Source: Nautilus pompilius
Lineage: Eukaryota > Mollusca > Cephalopoda > Nautilida > Nautilidae
Assembly: GCA_018389105.1 (NCBI GenBank)
Contig: JACATO010000137.1
Location: forward strand, 1 to 64,000
Reading direction: 5' to 3'
DNA length: 64,000 nt
Shown: one piece after another, positions 25,991 through 37,050 of the stretch
How positions within the stretch are numbered: position 1 is the first letter of the stretch
How the letters are laid out: each line of letters opens with the position of its first letter
The notes under the pieces: model-generated
What the model saw: the letters and a program-made list of their open reading frames with translations, nothing else
Database searches by the model: none
What the model was told of the DNA's origin: nothing
Translations under genes and position numbers: made by a program

Positions 25991-27499
25991 TTTTGCTGAA
26001 AATGACTTGACCATTGACGCTGATGCATATGGTTATTTCTGTACAGGGAGAAGTTTTGAGGAAATTAGTAATAATCTTCAGAAGTTTTTAGATTGAAAGG
26101 AAAGTTCTGACATAATAGTAAGATCAGGAACCTTCTAAAAAAATGAAAATTTTCATGATATTCTGTTTGATGAAATTTTAAACTACACTTCAAACTGCCT
26201 ATTTAATGTGGGATCTGTAAAACATTTTATCTTATAAATAGGGAAAGAAGTTTCATCGTTGAACAAGTGCTGTGAATTGAGAGTGAAGTCTTTGTTAGTC
26301 TAACATAAAAGCAAACATAAATGGGCGTTTATGAGTGGGCCAAGTTAACTAGCTACGGCTGTGTATATGGAATAATCCAAACTGCTAAAATCGTAAATCT
26401 TCCTGCCTTTGTTAGAGAGAAATCGGTGGTTTATTTAATTACTAATTGAGGTTTTGAGAGACTAGACAGGTTTTCTTTGCCAACTATAAGCAAAAAATAA
26501 TAGACGAACTAGTTATAAATTGGCAAGATGTCTACAACGCTTGATCTTTTTAAAAAAATAGTTTTTAGCAAGAAAACCATACATCATTAGAATGAATTTC
26601 TTGCGGTAATCGTATATATTGTTACTTTAGAAGAGTGTGAAACTCTATCAATAGACATTTCCTTATCTCAGAAGTCTTTCAGAAGCCATGGCCGTCTCCT
26701 GATTCATGCAACACTCTGCATGAAAAGTAATCTCTGTGCGTCCTTTAAAGAGCTTAAAGTCCATTCTTACTTTTCATTTACATAATTTTTACTCTTTTTT
26801 TTCTCTCATATTTAATAACACGCCAAGAGATACTTTTGGCTTATTTATGGTAGTCATCAAATAACAGGTGTAGTTGAACTTTTGTTCATTTTAATTAGAT
26901 AAAGGCTCCTTTATATTGAGACCCACGTTAATTGGTTCAATACAGACATGTGCACGTAAAACTCGAGTAAATATTAAAGCGTGACAGATAGCTGGATACC
27001 AGTTTGTTTTGCTATGGGCAAATTATTGAAGTTTAAACAGTTCTAATGAAATTAATAAGATAGTTAATCTATTAGAATTTCTTAGTTATAAGGTAACTTG
27101 TGCTTACTGAGAAAAATATAAGCCAAGACACATTTTGCCACAAAATACATGTACATATCTAGATTTCTAAGGAAATGTGTATGAAACAACTACATCCAAG
27201 TAAACATTGTCTGATAGATTTTTTTTTCAATCGACATCCCTAAAACTGAGTTCATTTTGATTAGTCTTTTTCATTTTAACTCGAGTAGTGCTATGAATCA
27301 ACACAGTTTTCGATACATCATCTACCTTGCAAGATATTACAGATGATCTAGTTGTGTACCATTTTTTTTCCTAAAGCTCTATTTCTCCTGAACATCGTAA
27401 AATGCGTGGTCAGGTCATAATTAGGATTGGAAAATTACGCGATAATATTTCGCCTGGACTTTTTTCATCTCATATAGGTTCTTTTTTTTTCCATAACGG
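25991..27499. other. No gene recognised
   Basis: AT-rich unique sequence; part may belong to the decayed transposon just before it. Confidence 0.4.
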
Positions 27500-27894
27500 A
27501 AACGGAATCGTTTGTGGTATGCATCTGAGAAAACAACAAAAATCTTAGAGCTTTTCTGCAAGTATCGCTTTAAGAAAGACTATCGCAGCGAAGAGTTAAT
27601 CGCGACAGGTTTATTCTTAATAAAGGTAAAGGCACAAGAGATTATTTTAATGTTAAAGTTTCGTGTTGTCCTCTGCACCACTAGGTGCGAGATGAAATCT
27701 TTCATTACTGCATTTCCCTCTTGCTTGTTCCCATGCAGATAGACCAAGATGTTTTTAAGGGTCCGTCATTTACCATATTACATATTTTCCAGCGGGTAGA
27801 TGTGGAACGTGGCCATTAGACCGTGAAACATTTGATTGATTCGCCGCACTACAATTGCTCGGTTACGCTCGATTTGCGCTGGCTCTCTCGACAT
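27500..27894 (-). pseudogene. Tc1-type transposase N-terminal fragment
   Basis: On the minus strand, from an ATG at 27894, the protein reads MSREPAQIERNRAIVVRRI and continues FHGLMATFHIYPLEN before a stop at 27778. This fits the N-terminal helix-turn-helix of molluscan and other invertebrate Tc1 transposases, which have an ERxRAI block, then a VAxxFxVxxSTI recognition helix. Past the stop the homology becomes uncertain (27500-27777), and no catalytic motifs are seen. The open frame continues upstream to 28089, which I take as read-through of the element's leader. It is a fragment or an element decayed beyond recognition in its 3' part. Confidence 0.5.
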
Positions 27895-28440
27895 ATTGTG
27901 CCAAAAGTTCGGAGCGAATTTCACTGGGCATAACACTGGAAGCGAGATAACCCTAGGGGCTTTCAGATCCCTCGCGGGAATACAAAATGCAGGTTGGCAC
28001 AAAACCGGGAATGTTCCAACAATGGTTTTGGAAATTACCAACTGGAAAAACAAGCGGGACTCGGCATTCTTCAGCTGTGGACGACTCAATCGATAGAGAA
28101 TAGAAATCTATTTAACACAGATGAGTAATACAGGTTTTTCAGCGAAGCGATGTTGACTGCTTTCTTTTTTTTCTGAGTGATTGCTTTTAATCTCGTTCAA
28201 TAAAAAGGGGGGGAAAATGGGATCCTGTTAGACCAGAGACGGATATGAATGAATAGATTCTAACGTGATCTGTCGCCGCGTCTACTTTGTTTTCCTCATT
28301 CAATACCTAGTCGGAAACATTGCACATTTAGAAAAAAACATCTCACACCCTGCTCGCTTTTCTTTCTGTTTTTTAGTGAAGATGGAAGAAAACATGAATA
28401 TTCAATCACAATCTCTCTCGATAACTGAATACTGTCACGA

Positions 28441-28681
28441 GTAACCAGAGCAGCACACTCGTGCGTGTGTGTGTACGTGTATGTGTACGTGCGTGGTATG
28501 TGTGTGTATGTGTGTACGTGTGTGTGTACGTGTGTGTTTGCGTCTGCATGTGTATGTGCGTGTATGCGTCTGCGTGTATACGTGCGTGTATGTGTGTACG
28601 TGTGTGTGTACGTGTGTGTTTGCGTCTGCATGTGTGCGTGCGTCTGCGTGAATACGTGCGTGGTGTGTGTGTACGTGTGTG
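28441..28681. repeat. GT-rich array with an 82-bp tandem duplication
   Basis: A degenerate (GT)n array with frequent GTAC and GCGT variants. A block starting GTATGTGTGTACG at 28506 is repeated at 28588; the first 48 bases of the two copies are identical. Frames on both strands are Val/Cys or His/Thr runs and are artefacts. Confidence 0.92.
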
Positions 28682-29788
28682 AAGTAATTACGGATAATTA
28701 GTTTTCTGCCACGTTTCTCAGATATACTACCGATCAAATAAAATATAATCACTTCAATTTTAAAATATATAGATCAAAAGAAGAATTATACTCGTCTTTT
28801 ATGTTCCTTCCAACATTTAGATTTTTTCTTTGTAATTTTTCTAAAAGTTTTGGCTCAGTTTATAGTGGAGGAGGTGTGAGACCGTTCTCTATGTAGGAAA
28901 GACATACAATTGGGGTTAATAAAAGAAACTAAGTCGAACACAGAACTTGGATTGTAAAAAAACATCACACTGAAGTAAATATTGTAAACCGAAGAATTAT
29001 TTTTGTTTTTTTTAACGTTATCAATGTAATAGGTTTTCATTCTAAACGATAGTGTAAGAGACACTCGATGCATGGTACCGAGAACATTTTTCTAGCCTTC
29101 TCACATTTTTATTTATATTTAAAAAATTTTTCAAACTGATCTAAGAACAGATGAATAAAACAATACTTGTATTTGGTGATCTCTGTTTCTTTTGTTATAT
29201 CTTTTTATTAACTAGCTATTGTTAAATTTAGGTACGGCTCTTAAAAAAGGTTTATAAACTACGTATCCGTGTAATTAAAAGTGTTTGAATTTCTGATTTG
29301 ATTCAGCTTTTATCATGCAGGGACAAAACATTTGAAGTACTAGAAATATCTTAATGTAACAAATGCAGCCTTAGATGTGCTACTTCTAGAGAATTCATCA
29401 GTTTGGTCACGAACACACTGTTTGTATTTTTAAAGCAAACTTAATTCTTCTTACTCCCCAAATTGTAATAATAATTATTATATATTTAACTTTATCATAT
29501 GCAAGCTTTTTAAATTAAAGAACGTTTTTTGCAAAAGGAACCCAAGTTATTTTAATAATAATAAAAACAATAATATTAATAATAAACTGTTTGATCCTGA
29601 TAATTTCCGTACTTATGCAAATTTGCACAAAGTTACAATTTAATTTCAGCGCAAAGTTTAAAATGATAAAAAAAACTATGAAATTACGATCAATTTCTCT
29701 GAATTTTCTTTTTAAATATCAGACTAATTATTTTCTATTTATATTTCCCTTTCAATTTCAACATTTCTTTTACGTTATTTATCTGTAT
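28682..29788. other. No gene recognised
   Basis: AT-rich unique sequence with small AAT tracts near 29464 and 29555-29585. Confidence 0.45.
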
Positions 29789-29880
29789 CACGTGATCATG
29801 GCGATACAGGCGCAGAACATGACGTCATACCTTTGCGCTAAACGCCTATTTCTGTTTTCCTTTCGGATACGCATGCGCGA
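29789..29880. promoter_or_regulatory. Promoter-like motif cluster (E-box, CRE, NRF1-like)
   Basis: Within 90 bp of a CpG-bearing patch are CACGTG (29789-29794), the 10-bp palindrome ATGACGTCAT containing a full CRE (29819-29828), and CGCATGCGC (29870-29878), which matches the core of the NRF1 site. Such clusters occur in TATA-less metazoan promoters. No credible first exon is visible on either side, so this is inference from motifs only. Confidence 0.3.
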
Positions 29881-30847
29881 CGAAGAGTATTGCCTGCAGC
29901 CTTGTCACTGATAACATCCGAGGTGCCTTCCCCAGTGCGAATACATATTTTGTAGGATTTAAATTTTAGTAGAATGGGATGCACAAATAGCTCTATATAT
30001 TGAAGTTCATTTTTTATTTGTATTCACATAATATATATATATATATATATACTGATGTTGAAGATTTCTCTATCTATGACTCCTTAATACAACACTTTAA
30101 GTAGACTTTCGTAATAAGTTAGGTTTTTACTATCAAACGCATTATAAAATAGGTTCTGTCGTCTTTTTTTTTTCCTGTCTAAGACCAAATGAAACTATTT
30201 CACTATTATTAGCACTATTATCATTATCATTATCGCAAAAAGCGCGGTAGGGTACGACTGATTTTCGTGTTTGCTTACGTACAAATCCGGATGATACAAA
30301 AACTTTCAGAGATTTTAAATATCTTTTTTTATTTTTTTTTTATTTTTCATCCACGACAACGACCCGTATTCCGGAGCTTTACTCGGTTTTTTGTTGTTTT
30401 TTTGGCGTTTAACCCCCCCACCCTTTTCCTTTCTTTCTGCAATACCGCTGATTTAGATCATTTTTTGGAACTCAGCGTTAACACAACGTGCCAGGCCAAG
30501 ACGGGAGCGCCAGCTTCTGGAGGAGCCCCGCTATAAAGCAGTCGAAACGTATTACACGTTCACATGAGAGAGTTGATCAGATTTATTGGGTAAAGAAAAA
30601 TGAAACACTTTTGAGGTTACATTACTGGCGTTCTGGAACACCCATCCATCATTTGCTAACACCCTGATACCCGCCGCATCTCCGCGCAACAAATCCATCT
30701 TGGTAATTGATAATCTTCGAAGCGCTTCACGCAGGAACTTCTTTTTACATTTTTTTACACTAATCGTAACAATTATCTGCCACTGATTTTGTTGCTGTTT
30801 TTTTTGTTGTTGTTGTTTTTAAATTAACTATATTTGTCTGCCCAGAC
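29881..30847. other. No gene recognised; (AT)n run and T-rich tracts
   Basis: An (AT)n run lies at 30029-30051. The 89-codon frame at 30267-30536 is built on T-rich tracts and has no family match. The part next to 30848 is probably 5' flank of the Tc1 element that follows. Confidence 0.45.
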
Positions 30848-31835
30848 ATGGGCAGGCACATTTGCATTCAGTCTGAGAGATATGGACGAAGGGAACGAAA
30901 GAGACACGATGGCGGGCGCCAGAGCGGCCGAGACAGTTTCCTTTTGGGGGGAGGCTGCTTTAATGATGTCGGTCATTCGAGTTGCAGAAAATGCCGGCCT
31001 GCCGCGAGGGAGATTTGTGTCCGCAAACACGTGGTGACGAAAGGGGCAGAAACGGGGTCAAACAAAGTCGTAAGGTACCAACCGTCATCAAACGATAAAC
31101 AGAGACATTAATTGCAGGGCGAATCCACGCCTGTGTCCAACCGTGTGCTGAGAAAACTGTTGCAACGAGCGGACTATGGCAGTAGGAGACCACACTGATC
31201 GCAGCCAACAGCATGGGACGGCGGCGTGGTGTGAGGACTGTGGACTAAGAGGACTGGCGGAAAAAATGATCTGGGCTTCGCTTTTTCAGACGGAAGAAGA
31301 CAAAGCCACGCAAACCAACCACCTCCTGTGCGGTCCCAAATGTCCAGGCTTCTGGTGGTGGGGTCACTGTTTGGAGCATGTTTTACTGGCATATCCCGCG
31401 ACCCTTGGTCCCATAAGAAGGCGGAATGGACGCCAAAGTTGACCTCAGCATTATTTCCGATCTACTGCACCCAATGATGCTTTAGGTTTACCCTGATGAA
31501 AACCGCTTATTTCAAAGCAACAAACCACGGCGCCAGAAAAAAAAAAAACTTAGCAGAAAGTTCAGGAATCTTCCATGGCCGGCACAATTCCCCAACGTCA
31601 ATCCAACCGAGAATCCATGGGATCGGATAAACTTTAAAAAAAAACAACAACAACAACGCACATTTGCGAATTTCTATTTTTCTGTCCACGTCGCTCCACA
31701 CATCGCGTACAATATCGATGACTGAGTAGGGCGATATCTCTCAAGACGTCTTCCAGCGTCTCGTGGTTTCTATGCCATGTGCGCTCATAGCTGTTCTTTG
31801 GCGAAAAGGTGGCCCATCCTCGTATTATTTGGAAG
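30848..31835 (+). pseudogene. Tc1-like transposase, near full-length but broken
   Basis: A near complete relic of a Tc1-like transposase of about 330 codons, the usual family length. It begins at the ATG at 30848 with MGRHI and a QSERYGRRERKR stretch, the usual start of the first helix-turn-helix. Next come YVRKHVVTK-like residues near 31018-31040 and VSNRVLRKLLQRADYGSRRP near 31135-31194, the second helix-turn-helix. KMIWASLFQTEED (near 31265-31303) replaces the VxFSDES block. GPKCPGF/SGGGVTVW follows near 31335-31370. The late FPWPAQFPNVNPTENPWD block (near 31573-31625) corresponds to WPAQSPDLNPIENLWD, with the third catalytic acid present. The C-terminus reads SQDVFQRLVVSMP (near 31738-31775) and KGGPSSY (near 31805-31825). 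At least several frameshifts and stops separate the pieces, and A-runs interrupt it. It appears to be a different subfamily from the copy at 22200. Confidence 0.85.
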
Positions 31836-33639
31836 TTCTACTAAAGAAGACAATTCTTTTTTTTAAAAAAAAAAAAACAAACCACTCTTGAGTACACAGA
31901 TGTTGTTTTTGGATTTCCAATCTTCGTGAAATATCTTTTCACGAGTTAGGTCTTTTTTGTTGTTGCTGCTGCTATAACCGTGTCTTATAGCACGTATAGA
32001 TTACTTTCATAGAAATTGTTAATCGAGGAAAAAAGTTTTATACTGAGAAATAGAAAGAGAAACATCTGGAAGTCTCGCTACGCAAATATCTACATTCCAT
32101 AACGGTTCCCGCTTGCACCGTGCATCGTTCTGATAAGAAAATGGATGGAATCTGAAACTGTACAATTACCGGAATTCCTTTTAAGCGGTCTGATGTCGAG
32201 AGCATGCCCTTAGCTGCGCTATCAATGTCATACACATTTGTTCTCTGCTTGTTCGGACAATGTTGTTTTACTCGAAATAACTGTTTGACTACAGACATTG
32301 GTTAGGAAAAGATTCTTTCTCGCAGAGGTATTTGGAAAAACTTGGGGTTTTGTCTCAATGGAGGAGCGATGTCCCAAAAATAAATTATCTTACATATCAG
32401 GAGATTATGGAAAGCAGCTCATACTGTCTGATTGCTTGTGTGTGACGTTTAGTAAATTGTGTGTGGGGGGGGAGAAATCTTCGGAATAGTAGTTCTAATT
32501 GTACCACAGACAGCTCATTCATATCTGTTCGTGATCACTCCACTTAAAGCATAGTGCCTAACTGCCTGCCGTATATATATAACGGTTACTACTGCTAAAG
32601 CGCAGGCCTGCACTCTATTGGAAAGCAGATTCACTCAACGTCGGGTCGCCTTCCGCTTACTGGAATCGGACCCACGCCTCAGGCACAACTCGTCCACTCC
32701 AGTCCAGTTTCTGTGCAATTACCAGACGCTTTAAAGGGAAGATGGAAAGGGGGTTCACGACCAGTGAATACGGCATAAACTCTACGTGAAAAGATTCCGA
32801 TTAATGGATTTCATTTGTAACGTTTTACCCGGATGCCAGCTTTTGGCTAATTTATGGTTTGTTTAGATAGAACTTTCTTTTGTTCGTTTAAACTACTGTC
32901 GTGATTTTGGACGTTTTTTTTGGACTTTTAAAAAAATACTGCATATATATTCATAGTTTTTTTTAGAGTGTTGGCGATTTTCCGAGAGAAGGAAAACGTA
33001 ACGGCTTCTTTTGATTGCTTGAAGGTCCTGACGACACGATACGCCAAAGTTGCTGGCGGCTGCAGCTATCCCGGAGAAGGCTGCCTTGCCACCAGTCTTC
33101 AAGGATGTTTTTTTGTCCCCGACGGTTTCCTGACGGGTTTGGGGCCGGAACCTAACGGCCTCACCGTGGGAAACAGTATTTTAATCCCCCGCGTACCTTC
33201 CTCGCCAAAGTGTGATCTCGGGACTGAGGCTGAAAGTTCCTGCGTTCAGAGAGAAGTGTAAAGCGCCTCCTGGTAGCCCGGATTCGCAGCTTCCGCCTCG
33301 TTCGCGATGGCGAGGTTTCTCTTTCTCTCTGGCTCACCCTGATCAAAAGAGGCCCTTTAAAAGTGATCCAGACATATTTGGATACGGGTTTTAATGGACA
33401 TCGGTTACGTAACTGGGACTGAGTTAACCCTTTGTTTGGAAAAAAGTATCGGTGCAGGTTTTGTCGTTTTTTAAAAAGTTCTCTCGAAAACCAGCTTAAA
33501 AGTGTTAATTACACTGCCTAAATCTATGCTCCACTTTCCTCGGCGCTACTCACTTATTTATCTGTTTATGTATTATTTTACTGGCATCTTTGTTGTATTT
33601 TTAACATAGATTCACCCCCACATCAATCATTTTTTCCAG
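31836..33639. other. No gene recognised
   Basis: Unique sequence with poly-A/T runs next to the Tc1 relic. GC-richer segments at about 32590-32790 and 32990-33420 contain frames of 60-97 codons on both strands that I could not assign. A (TA)n-like run lies at 32573-32581. Confidence 0.4.
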
Positions 33640-33816
33640 ATGAATATCTTCCGCCACCCTGAGAGCTTACATGCCTGGAATTTATCGCGCCATCCCCGAC
33701 TCCAGCAAGACCTCTGCGGCTCCAGCGAGACCAAGAAAGAGAAAAATGAGAGTTTTCCGGTTTGCAGACGGAATCGATTCGTCATCAGACCGTCGCGCGT
33801 ACATCATCTCTCAAAA
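33640..33816 (+). CDS. Candidate exon, unknown protein
   Basis: The segment follows a pyrimidine-rich CATTTTTTCCAG acceptor ending at 33639 and opens directly with ATG. It stays open for 59 codons and ends before GTAAAT at 33817, a reasonable donor, in phase 0. The predicted peptide is basic (Arg, His, Lys) and resembles no family I know. A second frame is also open from 33762, so coding potential is ambiguous. This is a possible exon only. Confidence 0.2.
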
Positions 33817-34136
33817 GTAAATATACCCTCGAAATCAATGTTCGCCCCCCACCCACCCTCCACCATCATCCGCGAATTTCTAACGATAATAAACAAAACG
33901 AGCGTATTCTCGGGTCCGTTTTATTGGACAAATCTGGTTCCAAAAAATATAAGCCGACTCGTTCAGTGTACATCTGGATACCGCTTCTATTTTTTAACAA
34001 TATGAATGAGTGCTTATTGGTCTCTGACAGTTGTGTCCAGTCTGGAGGCTCTGTTGAATAAGGCATGTTGGCAGTATGTCGATATGGCGAAATAACGACG
34101 TTCGAAGATCTTCTTATTCCTTGCGGTTTATTTTTT

Positions 34137-34137
<1 letters not shown>

Positions 34138-34168
<31 letters not shown>

Positions 34169-34169
34169 G

Positions 34170-34200
<31 letters not shown>

Positions 34201-34233
34201 GTAGATAGATAGATAGGTATATAGATAGATAGG

Positions 34234-34276
<43 letters not shown>

Positions 34277-34592
34277 CTAGATAGATAGATAGATACTAGA
34301 TAGAGATAGATAGGTAGGTAGGTAGGTCGGTAGGTAGGTAGATAGATAGATAGATAGGTAGATAGGTAGATAAATAGATAGATAGATAGGTAGGTAGGTA
34401 GATAGATAGATAGATAGGTAGGTAGATAGGTAGGTAGATAGATAGATAAATAGATAGATAGCTAGGTAGGTAGGTAGGTAGGTAGGTAGATAGATAGATA
34501 GATAGATAGATAGAAGGAAGGTAGGTAGGTAGGGTTAGCTAGATAGATAGATAGATAGATAGATATATAGCTAGATAGATAGATAGATAGAT
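34138..34592. repeat. (GATA)n array with interspersed GGTA units
   Basis: About 455 bp of tetranucleotides. Blocks of GATA alternate with short blocks of GGTA (for example 34313-34340, 34386-34400, 34463-34490), so one substitution has spread through several sub-blocks. Rare GCTA and GAAG variants occur. Confidence 0.95.
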
Positions 34593-36239
34593 GTGTTGAT
34601 TCTTTCGTGCGGTTATTAAAGAATTAGTAAAGATGTCTTTTACCCTTAGTGCAAAATGTAATAGATAAGCAACAAGGAAAGAAAAAAATCCCTGTTTGGA
34701 ACTGTCCATCATAACGAGCACGCAAATAAGGAGCTGTGCAAATTGCCAAATAGGGGAGGAGAAGATAGAAAGGCTACTATTGTGGTGCTCCCTATGGAAA
34801 AACTTCGGTCAGGCTTTGTCGACTTATTCAATTTGTGGCAGCGCAGTTTGCAAAAGTTGGCACGGAACGCGAAAGTCGTGTTTGATTACTGCCAAGGGAA
34901 GAAAACGATGGTGAATAGAGTTTAGCTTTAAAAAAATACAAAACAAAAGAGAGTATTTAATCTCGAAATAAAGAAACCTAAAACTCGAGAAGATCGCCAC
35001 AAAGGAAATCTAATTTCTTTTTAATTTTCCGATTAGCGCCCGGTGACCGAAACGGAAGAAACGAAAAGAGGAAATTGAAATGTTAAAAAGATTTGGGATC
35101 TGGTGTTAAACTTCTGATTGATTGGAAATGTTATTAGTTTCTCTTATTAATAGATTGGATTTCTTTGATTAGAAAGAATTTAAACTGCAAGTGCAATAAT
35201 TGAAAACAGTCTCCATATACTCGGATATAATATGTCGAGTTCCGTTTTTTTTTCATTGTTTTCCGCTCACAAACTTGGTTGTTTGATGACTGATATAAAA
35301 AAGACAAAATACCTTTAGCTGAAATTCGCATGAAATACAAAATTAAACGTTTCGCCCACAAACAACCGCCAATGAATCCATTGCACTAGAGTGATAGTTA
35401 CGTTACCAACCAGAGACTAATGACGTACCAGCTATTAAATCGTAAGGGAAATGAAGATAAAGCATCTCTTTTTGATTTTTTTGTTTTTTTGCATCATTCA
35501 GGATCCGATTTAAAATGTGCATTAACTAGTGATATAAGTACATATAGTTGCAAAGCAAATCATTTCAACCGTAAACAACTGAAAGCATACTTGCAAACTT
35601 TTTTTAAAAAAAATATCACGTCGTCATTTGAATCAGGGATGTTAGAATGAAAGTAGAGTTGCCGCCCTTTGCTTACCTACCACTGCTTCATACCTCTCCG
35701 TGGATCTCGCAAGACGCTGGATTCAAATTCGGAGAATTTGTTCCCATTCTTCTCAAGGTTTTTGCACAGGGAGATCTCCTTATCCAACTTAGCGCCTCAA
35801 GTGGTTCCGCAGATACAGGATGCAAATAGCGTTGGCCCTTAGGAATTGCTGAACTGCTGTTTCTCTGACGTGGTTCGATTTTGATATCCACACAAATTGG
35901 GAAAATGCCAAGGACGTGGTCTTTAGAATAATGGATAATTGACACTTCTGATATGGTTTCTTGATAATATCTTGCATTGGTGGCACCACGATCGGATCAT
36001 CTTGTAATCAAAGGAAAAGCAGATGCAGATTATTGCGGACCTTCTTCCAAGATTATCTGTTTTAAAAAGTTTCTCTGCTTTAGATCCTCACTTGATCATC
36101 AGCAGAGGCCCTCAGGTTTCACCCATTAGTTTTCAGATTGTTGGCCACCATGTATTCCTACTTTGATCTGAATGCCGAAATGCGTCGGCTTTCCTTATGT
36201 TAGCAAAAGGGTTAATAATAATAAAAATCTTACAGCAGA
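34593..36239. other. No firm gene; two unassigned coding-like patches
   Basis: Frames at 35420-35650 (+, 76 codons) and at 35688-35945 (-, 85 codons) have reasonable amino-acid mixes. The minus-strand one ends with TNSPNLNP, faintly like the SPDLNPIE block of Tc1 transposases, but no other Tc1 motif supports that. I leave both unassigned. Confidence 0.35.
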
Positions 36240-36422
36240 ATGGTGACTAGTTTTATTGGGACGTACGAATCGAGTTCGACTGAAAACAGTGATAGTTTAC
36301 TCAAGTATCTGGACCACAGGGGGATGGTGATAAATCTGACTGATACCCAGTTGACAACCAATGATTTTCCGTCTCTGTACTTTATTAAAGAGCCTTCTAG
36401 TCATGATGTGATATACTGTTAA
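36240..36422 (+). CDS. Short ORF with fatty-acid-binding-protein-like N-terminus
   Basis: A 60-codon ORF with ATG at 36240 in good initiation context (A at -3, G at +4) and TAA at 36420-36422. Residues 5-24 read FIGTYESSSTENSDSLLKYL. This keeps the spacing of the start of cytosolic fatty-acid-binding proteins, F-x-G-x-W/Y then S-x-E-N-x-D and L-K-x-L; those small lipid carriers form a 10-strand beta barrel in the cytosol and are about 130 residues long. The usual Leu at residue 11 and the Phe after Asn are Ser here. After residue 24 the likeness fades. A possible donor GTGATA at 36327 would end the coding exon after codon 29, and FABP genes usually have an intron near codon 24. I saw no clear second exon with the remaining barrel strands. 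It may be a true first exon, a decayed copy, or chance resemblance. Confidence 0.4.
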   Translation: MVTSFIGTYESSSTENSDSLLKYLDHRGMVINLTDTQLTTNDFPSLYFIKEPSSHDVIYC

Positions 36423-37010
36423 AATTAATCATTTTCATTGAGTACTTCAGCCGGCAAAAGTAAACGAAATTCAAGCCAGGATACATTAGAAAGATTCACT
36501 GAGCAACAATATCTAAACCTGTCATATAGGTGCATTGACAAGCAGTGCGACATTTTGAGTAAATGGTTCTAAACATACAAATGCATGATTTTGAAATTTG
36601 CGGCCATCTAACAATTTTAGAGGATTGCTAAATATACGTTTCTCTGTCGTTGACCGATCCTCCACATATAAGCTTTCTGTTCAATGGGAAATCAGAAAAG
36701 GATACACAGATCAACGGTTACTCCGAGAATTCTGGTTTCTTCCCATCTCTAAAAGGAAAAGGTACTGGTGGGACTTTCACATGCCGGGGCCCGAAATGGA
36801 TCCGCATGGAAGAACCTCGAGCCGAATCCCCTTCCGATTTTGGTAGCAAATGGAAAGAAAGCTACCCTCGTGCGGTGAAGGCCTTCTGGCTTTTGCTGGT
36901 GCCGCCAGTGCTGACAGGTCACCTCCTTGTCTTAGTGACATACAAAAGGTTGGAAGATGGACGTCTACCTCGGCACAGAAGAAATCCTTTCTGGGGTTAT
37001 TTATTTCAGA
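36423..37010. other. No gene recognised; long overlapping frames at 36600-37020
   Basis: Three overlapping frames (82-123 codons on +, 107 on -) are open in a GC-richer stretch. None resembles a known family. They run into the repeat cassette at 37011, so part of this stretch is probably repeat. Confidence 0.4.
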
Positions 37011-37050
37011 TGTGGGAGTAAACCGGAGTACCCGGAGAAACTCACGCGGC
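37011..37050 (+). repeat. Interspersed repeat cassette (GTGGGAGTAAACCGGAGTAC type)
   Basis: This 40-bp block is the best-preserved of three copies in the window (others at 14741 and 44227). I recall the same GGAGTACCCGGAGAAA string from dispersed repeats of many animals, where it seems to be a conserved core. No tRNA-like head is visible upstream of this copy. Confidence 0.5.

Noticed and set aside
35688..35945. Minus-strand frame ending TNSPNLNP as a Tc1 transposase
   Set aside because: Only the single block resembles Tc1; no DNA-binding or QDN-type block was found upstream on that strand.
36598..37021. 123-codon frame as a membrane protein gene (WLLLVPPVLTGHLLVLV stretch)
   Set aside because: Overlapping frames are open on both strands, the frame runs into the repeat cassette at 37011, and there are no splice borders or family match.
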